Positions 51,149-61,565 of a stretch of 64,000 bases of DNA are shown one piece after another. Position 1 is the first letter of the stretch. The number at the start of each line of letters is the position of its first letter. Location: the NCBI GenBank assembly GCA_963580285.1, contig CAUZLF010000259.1:62001-126000 (forward strand), given 5' to 3'. The notes under the pieces are model-generated. The model made no database searches and was not told the DNA's origin. It saw only the letters and a program-made list of their open reading frames with translations. The stretch comes from Lucinisca nassula. Taxonomy: Eukaryota > Mollusca > Bivalvia > Lucinida > Lucinidae. A program made the translations under genes and the position numbers.

Positions 51149-51950
51149 ACATTTTTAGCTCACCTGAGCATGAAGTGCTCAAGGTGAGCTATTGTGTTCA
51201 CTTTATGTCCGGCGTCTGGTCGTCCGTCAACAATTTCTTCAAATGAAATCTCAGAAACCACAGTGCCAATTTTTGAAATAATTTCACAGGAATATTCCTT
51301 GTGTGACCATCTAGCAAAATTGCTAAAATGGTTCAGCTCCACTGAACAAAATGGCCGCCAGAGCAATTTCCTTGAATGACCTTCTACTTAAATTGCTAAA
51401 TTAGTTCCGCATTGCTCTAGATTGCTCAAATTATAGCCCTAGAGCCAAAAATGCCCCCATCCCAGGGCCCTTTGGTTTCACATTGACTTGTATAGGAAAA
51501 ATCTTCTCTAAAACCCCAAGGCCCAGGTCTTTGATATTTGATGTGAATCTTTATCTAGTGGACCTCTACCAAGATTGTTCAAATTACATGCCTTGGGCCA
51601 AAAATGCCCCAACCCAGGGGCCCTTTGGTTTTACATTGACTTATATAGGGAAAATTAAAAAAAAATCTTCTTCTCTGAAACCGCAAGGCCCCGGTCTTTG
51701 ATATATGGTATGAAGCTTCGTCTAGTGGACCTCTACTGAGATTGTTCAAATTATAACCCTGGCGCCAGAAATGTCCCTGGAGCCAGTGTCCCCAGGGCCT
51801 GCTGGTTTGTGACATAGGCTTATATAGGGAAAACCTTTAAAAATCTTCTTTTCTGAAACCAGAAGGCCCAGGTCTTTGATATTTGGTATAAAGCTTCATC
51901 TAGTTGACTACTACCAAGTTTGTTCAAATTATAATTTCTCCCTCTACCAC
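51149..51950 (+). repeat. hairpin-head array element D
   Basis: Head TTTTTAGCTCACCTGAGCAT then GAAGTGCTCAAGGTGAGCTA and CGTCTGGTCGTCCGTC. Array units like those at 49560-50880. The tail is not seen. Confidence 0.7.
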
Positions 51951-52096
51951 CTCACAGGCACACCCAACCCCCACCATATAAAATTATTGACAGTTGTATT
52001 GTTTGCAACTGTGTTCAGCAGGTAACCGTAAGGGACGGATCCTCTACTATCTCTTCTGGATGTATTATACATGTGAATACTACATGTATATTTCTT

Positions 52097-52324
52097 TTAA
52101 CCCTTTTAGTACCGGAAACCCCAAAACGGGTATTTGGCAAACAGTGCAGGTCCAGATCAGACGCTGCAGATCGCGGCGTCTGATCAGGGCCTCCACTGTT
52201 TGCTAAAACTTCAGTCATTTTCAAAAAAAAATTTGATGAAAACACAACCTGACACCCCCAAATTTTGAAATGGACTCCTGTTATTTATAAGGAGGAAGAT
52301 TCCATTTGGTACAATAAGGGTTAA
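52097..52324. mobile_element. TTAACCC-ended MITE (family G), well preserved
   Basis: Ends TTAACCCTTTTAGTACC and GGTACAATAAGGGTTAA. The interior carries a hairpin, GATCAGACGC, then TGCAGATC, then GCGTCTGATC, between GCAAACAGTGCAGG and CCTCCACTGTTTGC. Confidence 0.8.
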
Positions 52325-52423
52325 TCTCTTCTCTACTACTTTCATGGACACAGTACAAAATGACCCACAAGGTCAATGACTATAATGCATGAACATGCAT
52401 GATTCCTATAATAAGACCACCTT

Positions 52424-52486
52424 TGGGACTGTTCAAAAGTGGTCTTTACCACTTTTGAACAGTCCCGAATGTGGTCCCTGACCATA
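52424..52486. repeat. hairpin GACCACCTTTGGGACTG
   Basis: Arms GACCACCTTTGGGACTGTTC... and ...GAACAGTCCCGAATGTGGTC pair over about 29 bp around GTGGTCTTTACCAC. Confidence 0.8.
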
Positions 52487-52690
52487 GGACATTTTTGGCA
52501 GAAAACACAAAGAAAGATTAAGTGCAGTCTTCAAAATAAGCTTTTTTTTGCAGAATAAGTCTTAATTTTAAGTGGTCTTAATAGCAGAATTTTACTGTAT
52601 TTCATAGTGTTGTAAAATTGCCTCTTTCCAACAAGTACTACAATATAATTTTGTGATAAAACCCAATGTCCACAAATACCGTAATGATCC

Positions 52691-53228
52691 TAACCCTTGT
52701 CCTGCTGAATATTTAAATATGTCACACCCACTACTGATTATCAGCCAATCAGATTACTTGATGCAAATTATTGCAACAAATTCATAAACTGGATGGCAAA
52801 CAACGAAGATCCTGATCAGATGATCTGGATCTACAGTGGAACTTCAAGGCTCGAACACCGATGGCTCGTTTACCATGGCTGAGTCGAACCCGTTCTCAAC
52901 CCCCAGGGAAATTTTCTCCATAAGAAATAGGCGGGGTAATTTAGGGGATTTTCGTCTTTTATAATACAAATGTATGCTGTGTGTACTCATTAGAATCGCC
53001 TCGATGAGGCGATTCTAATGAGTATACACAGCATATATTTTCATTATAGAATACCGAAAAAGATGTCCAAAAGTATCTCGTTATGCGTTCTGGCAGTACT
53101 CCTTATTGGCTCGAACTATCCCTGTCTCGAACAGATTTTAGAGGTCCCTAAGGTGTTCGAGTCATCGAAGTTCGACTGTACATTGTTTCAAAGATAAGGC
53201 ATATCCAGGCTCAGCAGGGCAAGGGTTA
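52691..53228. mobile_element. family I MITE opened by a Tigger-like MITE
   Basis: Ends TAACCCTTGTCCTGCTGAAT and CAGCAGGGCAAGGGTTAA. The central GATCCTGATCAGATG palindrome is interrupted at GATCTA by the element at 52834-53178. Confidence 0.7.
52834..53178. mobile_element. Tigger/pogo-like MITE with central hairpin, copy 2
   Basis: CAGTGGAACTTCAAGGCTCG to CATCGAAGTTCGACTG, flanked by TA. The host palindrome reads GATCTA before and TACATTGTTT after, so the TA is duplicated. The central hairpin is 52977-53036. Internally inverted relative to the copy at 15103. Confidence 0.85.
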
Positions 53229-53344
53229 AGTATTGGGACAGACATGCTTAAGCAAACAGTGCCAACCCATGATTCTAGTCCAGCTTCTATTGATTACCCT
53301 CTTACACAACACTCTAACCTCACCGCTTTAAGAGAAACGCGACT

Positions 53345-54880
53345 ATTTTTAGCTCACCTGAGCACGAAGTGTTCATGGTGAGCTATTGTGATCAGTGAAT
53401 GTCCATCATGTGTTGTCCGTCCTGTGTAGTGCGTCATCAACAATTTGCTTTAAATGTGAACTCCTCCAAAACTCATGTGCCAATTTGATTCAAACTTCAC
53501 AGGTATGTTGCCTGAGTGGCTCCCTTCCAAAATAGCTTAAGTTGTTCTGCACCAATGAAAAAGATGGCCACCAGAGCTAATATTGAAAAATCTTTAAACG
53601 ACAACTCCTCCTGTACCCTTGGCCAATTTCATTCAAACTTCATAGGAATGTTGCTTCGGTGAACCTCTACTAAAATAGCTAAAATGGTTCGCACTGAGGA
53701 ACAAAATGGCCACCAGAGCTTAAACAAAACAAAAAAAAATTTGCTTCAAATGTGAACTCCTTCCAAACCCTTCTGCCAATTTGATTAAAATTTCACAGGA
53801 ATTTTGCCTAGCTAATATCGGTCTACTCTGATGAATGAGATGGCCTCCAGAGCTAAAAATAGAAAAACTTGAAACACCAACCTGTCCTGTACCCTTGGCC
53901 CAATTTCATTCAAAATTCATAGGAATGTTGCTGCAGAAACCCTTAACCAAAGTAGTTCAAACGGTTTTGCTCTGATGAGCAAGATGTTGGCCAGAGCTGA
54001 AAATCTCATCCTAAACCCTTGGGTCAATGTAATTCAAACTGCAAAGGAATCTTGCCTAGGTGGCTTTCTACCCATATAAAAGCTAAATTCATTCCACTCA
54101 GATGAACAAGATGACATAGAAAGATCTTTAAACAGCAGTGCCTCCCAGACCCTTGGCCCAATTTCATTCAGACTTCATGGGAATATTTATTTATGTGACC
54201 CGCTGCCAAAAAAGCTAATCGGTTCTGCTCAGATGAGCAAAATGACCTCCAGAGCTTAAAATAGAAAAATGTCATCAGTTTGCTTTAAATGCGAACTCCT
54301 CCTAAACACTTGGATCAGTTTGATTCAAACATCACAGGAATGTTGCCTAGGTGGCTCCATACCAAAATTAGCTAAAATGGTTCTGCTGCGATGAACAAGA
54401 GGGCTGTCAGAGATTAAATTAGAAGAAAATCTTTAAACAAAAACTCCTATACTCCCTGGCCAATTACATTCAAACTTCAAAGGAATGTTGCTTAGATAAC
54501 CCTGTACTAAAATAGCTAAATGGGTTTGGCTCGGATGGTCAAAATGACCACCAGATCTAAAAATAGACATACCTTTTAAGCAACAACTACTATACCCATG
54601 GGCCAGTCTCATTCAAACTTCATGGGAATGTTGCTTAAGTGATCCTCTAGCAAAATAGTTAAAACAGTTCTGTTCTTATATACAAAATGTCTGACACAAC
54701 TAAAAATAGAAACTCTTAAGCCAGTTTTATTCAAAATTTGCAAGAATGTTGCCCAGGTGATCATCTGTTTAAGGCAAGAGTTATGTTTCTTGGAATGGCT
54801 GTCACCCACATGACTTTCAGAAGCTATGTGACATCTTGAAATCAGATGAGCGATTCAGGGCCATCTTGGCCCTCTTATCT
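53345..54880 (+). repeat. hairpin-head array element D with tail
   Basis: Head TTTTTAGCTCACCTGAGCAC then GAAGTGTTCATGGTGAGCTA. The body is units of 150-180 bp (AATTTCATTCAAACTTCA, AGGAATGTTGC, CACCAGAGCT). The tail is CAGATGAGCGATTCAGGGCC then ATCTTGGCCCTCTTA. This is a complete head-to-tail copy. Confidence 0.75.
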
Positions 54881-54973
54881 AGGAATATCCATAAATTGTA
54901 CTTGTTAAAATTTTAAAGTAAGTATGAAAAGGAGTTGAGGTGTCCAAATATTCAGGGTATCCTAAGGATCCTG

Positions 54974-55183
54974 ATCCTTATCTTGCTGAATATTCATCTA
55001 AGCCACACCCATTTCTGTCTGTCAACCAATCAAATTACTTGATGTAATTTATTGCTACAAATTCATAAACTAAATGCCAAACAGTGTAGATCCTGATCAG
55101 ATGGCTTCTTCAGAAGCCATCTGATCTGGATCTACACTGTTTTTAAAGATAGGGGTTATCGTGAACAGCATGATAAGAGCTAA
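54974..55183. mobile_element. family I MITE (GATCAGATGGCTTC palindrome)
   Basis: CCTTATCTTGCTGAATATTC to CATGATAAGAGCTAA. The centre is a hairpin of GATCCTGATCAGATGGCTTC and its complement between AAACAGTGTA and TACACTGTTT. Confidence 0.75.
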
Positions 55184-55412
55184 GTATTGCGACAAACAGG
55201 CCAAAGGAAACAGTGCAAACCCAGATCAGACTGCTCCATAAAATCCAATCGGGGTTTACACAGTTTGCCATGCCATCTGTACTTTTTGGAATCCATGCAG
55301 GATGATGATACAGTTTCGGTAAAATTTTAGAAAATTACAGCAAGTCCTCCAGTTGTCTGAATTTTTAGGATTTTTACGATAAATATGGTATGTGTCCTGA
55401 CTCTTCTTTCAG

Positions 55413-56706
55413 GAAAGTCTATGAGTTGGCCAGTTCTGACCAGTATGTCTTACTCAAGCGGGCCCTGGAGGGTGAATTTGGAGAAATTCTAAAAGATGAC
55501 CTTGATTTGGCACTCCTTAGGGCTGCCGCGCATGGGCATAGGGAGTGTGTGACTCTTTTGCTTGACAATGGGGCTGATATTAAGGCTGTAGATGGACATT
55601 TAGATAATGCTCTCATTTTGGCTACAAGTAATGGACATATAAATGTTGTTGATGTGCTCCTAGAGCGCGGTTGCCCGCCAAATGAAGTTAATTCTCTTCA
55701 CTATTCTCCTTTAATGAAGGCTTGCCAGAAAGGGTTTACAGATATTGTCAGACTTCTATTGAAGTATATATCATTTGATGACACAACAGTTCCAAAAACA
55801 CAAACAGGGGAAAAATCAAATTTGCCAAATGTTACAAAATACACAATAACAGATGTTAAAAAGTCTCCGAAGGGGCAAACCCCATTGATATCAGCTGTGT
55901 TGAAAAGTAACATAACCTTAGTGAAAATGCTTTTAGATGCAAACGCTCCAGTGAACGAAACAGATCTAAACCAGTCCACACCACTTCATCTTGCGGCCTC
56001 CAGCTCAACTCCGGATGTTATAAACTTACTTCTTGAAGCTGGAGCAAACCTTAATGCTAAAAATATGATAAATATGACTCCTCTCATGTACGCTATTTCA
56101 TGCAATAAAATGGAAAATATTCACCTGCTGCTTAAACATGGGGCAGATATTCTAGTCACAAGTGGTGGGAGAAATGTTCTGTCTATGGCTGCAAGAACTG
56201 GTTCTGAAGAAATTATGAAAGCTCTTATTGAAGCTGGAGCTGATCTTGATCACAGAGATGCTCATGGAAATTCACCTTTGTTTGTTGCTGTGCAAAATGA
56301 AAACTACGCAGCACTTAAATGTTTAATATGTTACGGATGCACGCTTGATTCACCAAATAAAGTTACGCATGTCCGACAATGGCAAAAAATGACACTGTTT
56401 CACTTTGCAGTATGGAAGGAAAACTTGGAAGTTATGAAAATCCTATATCTTGCAGGGGCTTATACCAATAATATTCTCTTTGATTGTTTTAACAATGATA
56501 AACTGCGGGAGCATTGTTCTAATCATCCAGAATTGTTTCAGAACCTTGAAATGTTTGCTTGTTTCCCACCAAAGCTGACAGTGCTTTGTCGTAAAGTTGT
56601 TCGAGAAGCAATCTGGAAGCCATTGCCTAGTACAGTGCGCCAGCTAAATTTGCCAACTGCCATGAAGGAGTTTTTGCTGTATTCAGATATTCAATTTAAC
56701 CCATAA
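55413..56706 (+). CDS. ankyrin-repeat and SOCS-box protein (ASB-like), coding exon 2
   Basis: Follows CTCTTCTTTCAG and completes the Arg codon from exon 1, giving a protein of about 437 residues. Nine ankyrin-like repeats occupy about residues 38-360: LLRAAAHGHRECVTLLLDNG, TPLHLAASSSTPDVINLLLE and NSPLFVAVQNENYAALKCL are typical, and a 30-residue Lys/Thr-rich insert follows repeat 3. The C-terminus has a SOCS box: the BC-box is LTVLCRKVVREAI, the Cul5-box region includes LNLPTAMKEFLLY. By family knowledge, ASB proteins bind Elongin B/C and Cullin 5 and use the repeats to recruit substrates for ubiquitination. The frame also opens upstream at ATG 55390, but that ATG lies before the acceptor and is not preferred. 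No premature stop; the only solid host gene here. The paralogue and substrate cannot be named. Confidence 0.9.
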
Positions 56707-56765
56707 TCCCTAATATCAACCATACATGTAGCAGTTGTCTTCTGCTTTGTTGTCTGCTATTTGCT

Positions 56766-56987
56766 TTAACCCATTGTATACTAGTGGACTCTTCCATTGC
56801 TCTATGTTGGACAAGTCCATTTGTCATGTAAGGGGTGTCAGTCCTATTTTTTCAATTTTATTCAATTTTTGACGTAAAATTCTGTTGGCGAATAGTGCAG
56901 GCCCTAATCAGACGCCGCTTTCTGCGGGATCTGATCTGGGCTTTGCCAAGGTACCCTTTTCGGGGTTTCCCACATACAATGGGTTAA
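56766..56987. mobile_element. family G MITE in the 3' flank of the ASB-like gene
   Basis: TTAACCCATTGTATACTAGT to CACATACAATGGGTTAA. The central GATC palindrome is partly decayed (CTAATCAGACGC / GGGATCTGATC). It starts 60 bp after the stop codon and may form part of the 3' UTR. No AATAAA lies close after the stop; one is at 57710. Confidence 0.7.
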
Positions 56988-57080
56988 AAGTCATTGTTGC
57001 AAACAGTGTGGGCCGAGATCAGACTGCTGCTCAGTGCTCAAGACAAACAGACAACATTTTCCGATATATTTTCTTTGCAT

Positions 57081-57328
57081 CTTAATGGGAATGGGAACAC
57101 CTTCAGGAGAGGCAACTCCTGCAAAAGTATTTTTGTCTCCCATGTCAATAGGGGTCAACTCTTAAAGGAAAGAATTTGCTCTTTAGGAGCAAATTCTTTC
57201 CTTTAAGAGTAGACCCCATTTTCAGTGGGACAATGTTTATTGAAAAATGAACAGGTAGTCCCGAAAGTTGTCTCCCTTTGTAAAATGGGGGAAAAATCTG
57301 CCATGTGTTCCCATTCCCCTTAAGGCTT
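57081..57328. mobile_element. TTAA-flanked MITE with central hairpin
   Basis: CTTAATGGGAATGGGAACAC and GTGTTCCCATTCCCCTTAAG are inverted ends, with TTAA at both outer edges as in piggyBac-type insertions. The centre (57150-57215) is a hairpin of CTCTTAAAGGAAAGAATTTG and its complement. Confidence 0.75.
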
Positions 57329-57329
57329 A

Positions 57330-57580
57330 AAAGAGCAAAAGCTAAAATAGAGAAAAATCACAAACAGTGTATATTTGAATAACTGTATTGATCCTAAGTA
57401 TTTGGACAGACAGGCCTAAGCAAACAGTGCAGATCCAGATCAGACTGCTCCTGAAGGGTCTACACTGTTTCCCCATCCTGTCTGTACCTTTTGGACTTGT
57501 TGCTGGATGGCAAAACAAAATTGTCAAAAAATTTAAAAGAATTACAACAAGTCCTTAAGGTGTCCAAATTTTTAGGATGC
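57330..57580. repeat. GATCAGA-type dispersed repeat (family K)
   Basis: AAGCAAACAGTGCAGATCCA, GATCAGACTGCTCC, TCTACACTGTTTCCCCATCC, and TTGTTGCTGGATGG. Related copies are at 55185-55320 and 62500-62700. Confidence 0.55.
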
Positions 57581-57718
57581 TTAACCCATTTAGTACCGGA
57601 GACCCCAAAATGGGTACCAGGGCAAACAGTGCAGGCCCAGATCAGACGCTGCAGAACGCGGCGTCTGATCAGGGCCTCCACTGTTTGCTGAAAGTTAAGT
57701 CATTTTCCAAATAAATGG
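57581..57718. mobile_element. family G MITE, partial
   Basis: TTAACCCATTTAGTACCGGA, GATCAGACGCTGCAG, then GCGTCTGATCAGGG and CCACTGTTTGCTG. The far end is replaced by a hairpin B element. Confidence 0.7.
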
Positions 57719-57739
57719 TATATCCATTTCAAAATACCT

Positions 57740-58150
57740 ACCAACAGATAAGGTACATATTTTGTGAAAATTGAAGGATACGGTAGTTTTCCTTATTGCT
57801 GCATAAAAACCTATGTTGTGGGAACTGAGAACGGCCTCGGCAAGGCAGTTCGAACTCGGCGGGGTGGTACCAATAAATACCCTAAACATAGGTTTTTTGG
57901 TGAATTGACAAAAAGTATCCTTCATTTATCACAAAATACTTACCTTTTCTGTTGTTATGGATAAAGTAAGTATTTTGTGACAATTGAAGGATAGCTCCTT
58001 ATTGCTTCATAAAAACGTATGTTGTGGGTACGCATTAGAACCGCCTGGGTGAGGCGGTTCTAATATATACATGTACAAGCAACATAGGTTTTTGTGGAGA
58101 ATTGACAAACTTTATCCTTCATGTGTCACAAAATATGTACCTTATCAGTT
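57740..58150. mobile_element. two hairpin B elements, GATAAGGTACATATTTTGTG backbone
   Basis: Copy 1 (about 57745-57955) and copy 2 (about 57964-58148) each start near TATTTTGTGA-AAATTGAAGGATA and end near ATCCTTCAT and CACAAAATANTTACC. The middle has the CCTATGTTGTGGG...GGTTCTAA hairpin. The two are head to tail. Confidence 0.7.
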
Positions 58151-58157
58151 GCTATGT

Positions 58158-58295
58158 TTAATTAAGCAACATTCTGTTCTGACTTTCAACCAGTCAAATT
58201 ACTTACAGAAAATGTAGATCGAGATCCGATGGCTTGCTCAGAATCCTTTTGATCTGGATCTACACTGTTTCTCTTATTCAGCAGGATAAGTGTTA
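58158..58295. mobile_element. family I MITE, diverged
   Basis: AACCAGTCAAATTACTTACA, GATCCGATGGCTTGC, GATCTGGATCTACACTGTTT, ending GCAGGATAAGTGTTAA. Confidence 0.6.
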
Positions 58296-58394
58296 ATTGT
58301 GTCCACACAAACTTTCCGGAGGTACAATGCAGCTCTTTAATTTTGAGGCTCTGATTAATTCTACATCACATGAACAAGTCAGTGAAATGAACAA

Positions 58395-58725
58395 CGCCCT
58401 AAAGCCCACTTTTTATAGAGAAAACTGGGGTTTATTGGGTCAAACATTATTTTTCTTATTTCTGCTGCAAGACATAGGTTGTGGGTACTTGTTAAAACCG
58501 CCTCATTGAGGCAGTTCTAACGAGCACCCACAACCTATAAGACATAGGTTGTGGGTACTCGTTAAAACCGCCTCATTGAGGTGGTTCTAATGAGCACCCA
58601 CAACCTATGTTTGCAGTATAAATAAGAAAAATATAATGGATTTTCATAAGAAAAGTAGCCATATTGGAGATGTGAAAAAATGCACTATGTCGCACGGGTT
58701 TGTTATCGTTATGAGACTGCATAAA
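58395..58725. mobile_element. hairpin B element with duplicated hairpin
   Basis: The backbone differs from 57740-58150: AGCCCACTTTTTATAGAGAA on the left and GGAGATGTGAAAAAATGCAC on the right, as around 16546. Two hairpins in a row (58472-58538 and 58542-58610), each with CATAGGTTGTGGGTACT and its complement around CCGCCTCATTGAGG. Confidence 0.75.
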
Positions 58726-58734
58726 CAATTGTAC

Positions 58735-59010
58735 TTCAATAGCTCACTGATTACTCATTTAACATGGCTGAGTCAAACACGTTCTTTAGCCCCATAGGAA
58801 TTTTACCAACAAGTCCAAATCACAAATATTTAGGAATAATTTTGGAACCTTTTCTTATTTTATAACAGGGATCAACTGATTGGGTGTTTCAGCGACTTAT
58901 CCCCAAGTCAGAAAACTTCACCTTACTCGTGAAAATGTATGTTGTGTATACTCAAGGAATTGTCTAACAGAGATGATTCTAATGAGAACACACATCATAC
59001 CTATTTATCA
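58735..59010. mobile_element. decayed Tigger-like MITE
   Basis: GTACTTCAATAGCTCACTGA, AACATGGCTGAGTCAAACAC, ATGTATGTTGTGTATACTCA, GATTCTAATGAGAACACACA correspond in order to parts of 15103-15448. Confidence 0.6.
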
Positions 59011-59482
59011 ATTACCCCCCATATTAATTCCAGTGTAACACCTTGACCTGATAAAGATATGCTATCTCAAGACAAGTGAGCTTTATCAGGTCAACATGAT
59101 ATCACACTTTTATAAATGAACCAGACTTTTGGAAGAATTCGCAAAAATGTTTTTATTACTGGAAAAATTGGAAAATTACTTTGAAAAATACCATAGGAAA
59201 AATTACGATCAGCTGATTCTAAATATATGGACTGATTATTGCACGCCAGAATTTTGGAACGCACTTAGGACAATCGATAACCGATCGTAAATTACATATT
59301 TAAAGCGTTTACAAGGGGGTAAATTAATAAATAGATTAGATTACCAGATTCATGTCATTTGATATCAAGTTTATCAGGCTCGGCTTCGAGAACACGTGTA
59401 GAATAGCTCGACAAGCCTCACGATTCTTCAAGCGTCCTTGAAGCCTTGCCTGATGAATTTGGTATCAAAAGACACAAACCTA

Positions 59483-59725
59483 GGTCCAGTTGTTCAAAGC
59501 ATTGTTAGCTTAACGAGCTTGTTAATGGTCAAATTGTTAATTGTTCTAGCAAGTACAACATCTAAGATTTTACCATTATTGCTGAAAAAATGTAAGCAGC
59601 TTTTGCATTTGCAAAAGCTGCTTGCATTTTTTCAGCAAAAATATTAGCAGATTTGCCATATTAAATGATCAAAGTTTTAATGATAGGTTAACTAATGACA
59701 TCGTTAGTTTTGAACAACTGGCCCC
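59483..59725. mobile_element. MITE with GGNCCAGTTGTTC ends and central hairpin
   Basis: GGTCCAGTTGTTCAAAGCAT and AGTTTTGAACAACTGGCCCC are inverted ends. The centre, 59577-59640, is a hairpin (TTGCTGAAAAAATG... AGCAGCTTTTGCA and complement). Confidence 0.75.
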
Positions 59726-59764
59726 TGGTATTCTCTGTATAGTATTTCAGAAGGAGGTCCCTTA

Positions 59765-60015
59765 ATTATCCCCATTTGGCCCGTGGCTTGAATAAATAGA
59801 TTGGGCTGCATGATGCTTCCACGCAGAGCTGAAACCGACCCCACATGACTACTGGTAAACCGCATAGAGGTTCTAAGCCTGCTCAGGAAAAGTGGTGCAA
59901 AATGAGATGTCATTTAATCTCAATGTCGGGTAAAAGTCCCACAAAATTGGAAGCAACATCTCCAAAATGACCTTTACAGTGTTGATGAGGATGTTAAACC
60001 TGAAATCAAACAAAT
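59765..60015 (+). mobile_element. SINE C, slightly deleted
   Basis: CATGATGCTTCCACGCAGAG, ACTGGTAAACCGCATAGAGG, TGTCGGGTAAAAGTCCCACA, GATGTTAAACCTGAAATCAA. About 50 bp are missing after AGTGGTGCAAAA. Confidence 0.8.
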
Positions 60016-60095
60016 CCCTATTATTCCTCCACACCTGATGCTGTGAATAAACCTTCAGTACCATATTTACCCTAAATACTCGGACACCTCCTTGC

Positions 60096-60341
60096 ACGGG
60101 CCTCCGTGGCCTAGTGGTTAAGAGCGCTAAATCTTGATCATTAGGTCTCTCACCGCTGTGGTTCGAGCCTCGCTTGGGTCACATGTGAGACGCCAAGTTC
60201 TGCTACGGAAGGTCAGGTGGTTTTTTCTCCGGGTACTCCGGTTTTCGCCCACCTCTGATTAACGATCGGCTCGATATGAGTGAAATAATCTTGAAATGGC
60301 CGTAAAACCAAAACCAAAAAAAAAAAAACAAAAAAAAAACA
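60096..60341 (+). mobile_element. tRNA-derived SINE with 12-bp target duplication
   Basis: tRNA-like head GGGCCTCCGTGGCCTAGTGG with A-box-like TAGTGGTTAAGAG and B-box GGTTCGAGCCTCG. Then CTCCGGGTACTCCGG, GATCGGCTCGATATGAGTG and an A-rich tail (AAAACCAAAACC). ACACCTCCTTGC flanks it at 60084-60095 and 60342-60353. Confidence 0.9.
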
Positions 60342-60527
60342 ACACCTCCTTGCCTTACCATACTTGTTCTAAAATTGGAACAAGTACAATTTAATACTCG
60401 ATGTTGTGTCTAAGAATAGCGGGATGAGTGGCAAAAATTTCAGACCCTGATGAGACGCCACATTCTGCGCGCAGCGTCTCATCTGGGCCTACACTGTTTG
60501 CTCAGTCTGTTTGTCTGAATACATATG

Positions 60528-61010
60528 TTAACCCTTATCTTGCTGAATATTCAGTTTAGCCACACCCATTTCTGACTTTGAACCAATCAGATTACTTCAT
60601 GTAATTTATTCTTACAAATCAATAAACTTCACATCAAACTGTGTAGATCCTGATCAGATGGCTTCTTCAGAAGCCATCTGATCTGGATCTACACTGTTTC
60701 CAAAGATAGGGGTTGTCGTGAACAGCATGATTACTTCATGTAATTTATTCTTACAAATCCATAAACCTCATGTCAAACAGTGTAGATCCTGATCAGATGG
60801 CTTCTTCAGAAGCCATCTGATCTGGATCTACACTGTTTCCAAATATAGGGGTTGTCGTGAACAGCATGATTACTTCATGTAATTTATTCTTACAAATCCA
60901 TAAACCTCATGTCAAACAGTGTAGATCCTGATCAGGTCAGAAGCCATCTGATCTGGATCTACACTGTTTCCAAAGATAGAGGTTGTCGTGAACAGCATGA
61001 TAAGAGTTAA
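60528..61010. mobile_element. family I MITE with triplicated core
   Basis: TTAACCCTTATCTTGCTGAA to GCATGATAAGAGTTAA. The hairpin block with GATCCTGATCAGATGGCTTC, its complement and AGGGGTTGTCGTGAACAGCA is repeated three times (about 60638, 60776 and 60916). The third has a short deletion in the hairpin tip. Confidence 0.8.
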
Positions 61011-61096
61011 ATACTGTAACTTGTGGGGTGGCTGGGTAAGGCAAAGGTGTCGTGTATATCATCCAACTCAGATATTGGCTTATAGTTGGACAAGGC

Positions 61097-61434
61097 TTGT
61101 GTGTGTGAGTGAATTTGGGTTTAACGTCACTTTCAACAATTTTTCAGTCATATCACGACGGTGTCTGGTTGTGACAAGGAGCTCAATGCTCACTTTTATA
61201 GTGCTGCCTCACTGAAGTATCATGTCCCAGACACATTACATGATACCACACCCAATCACATTATCCTGACACTGGGATGACCAGTCCTAGCTTTACCCCG
61301 TAAATCTGAGTGCCAAGCGAGGAGCAGCTAGTACCATTTTTAACGACTTTGGTATGTCGTGGCCCGGGATCGAACCCGTGACCTCCCGTTCCCCGGAGCG
61401 GATACTCTACCAACTGAGCTATCGGGGCCGGTGG
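61097..61434 (-). mobile_element. tRNA-derived SINE, reverse strand
   Basis: Reverse strand head GGCCCCGATAGCTCAGTTGG with B-box GGTTCGATCCCGGG, and 3' end GTTAAACCCAAATTCACTCA. GACAAGGC and GACAACGC flank it. The empty site is visible in the related sequence near 62037, AGGGCAAGGCCTGCTGTCC. The head looks like a tRNA, but its T-stem has mispairs, so it is not called a functional tRNA gene. Confidence 0.85.
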
Positions 61435-61565
61435 GACAACGCCTGCTGTCTCATTGCAGCAGGTAAGGGTAGAGGGGGAATGTTATTATTTCTTCCATTT
61501 CTAAACTTTCATTTATTTTCCTCTTTCTCCCCTGTCTTTCATTTTCATCTCTACTTTCTCATATT

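Larger units (their letters stand above)
48702..55412 (+). other. intron of the ASB-like gene
   Basis: 6711 bp, GT at the start and CTCTTCTTTCAG at the end, phase 2. It is almost wholly repeats: hairpin-head elements at 48818, 48979, 51149 and 53345, SINE C at 49194 and 50887, a family G MITE, a hairpin, a Tigger-like MITE within a family I MITE, and another family I copy. Confidence 0.7.

Noticed and set aside
55390..55412. ATG 55390 as the start of the ASB-like protein
   Set aside because: It lies within the pyrimidine tract and acceptor of the intron; the phase-matched exon at 48682 gives a better start.
61365..61425. tRNA-like sequence, reverse strand
   Set aside because: Boxes A and B are good but the T-stem is mispaired and a SINE body follows; treated as a SINE head.
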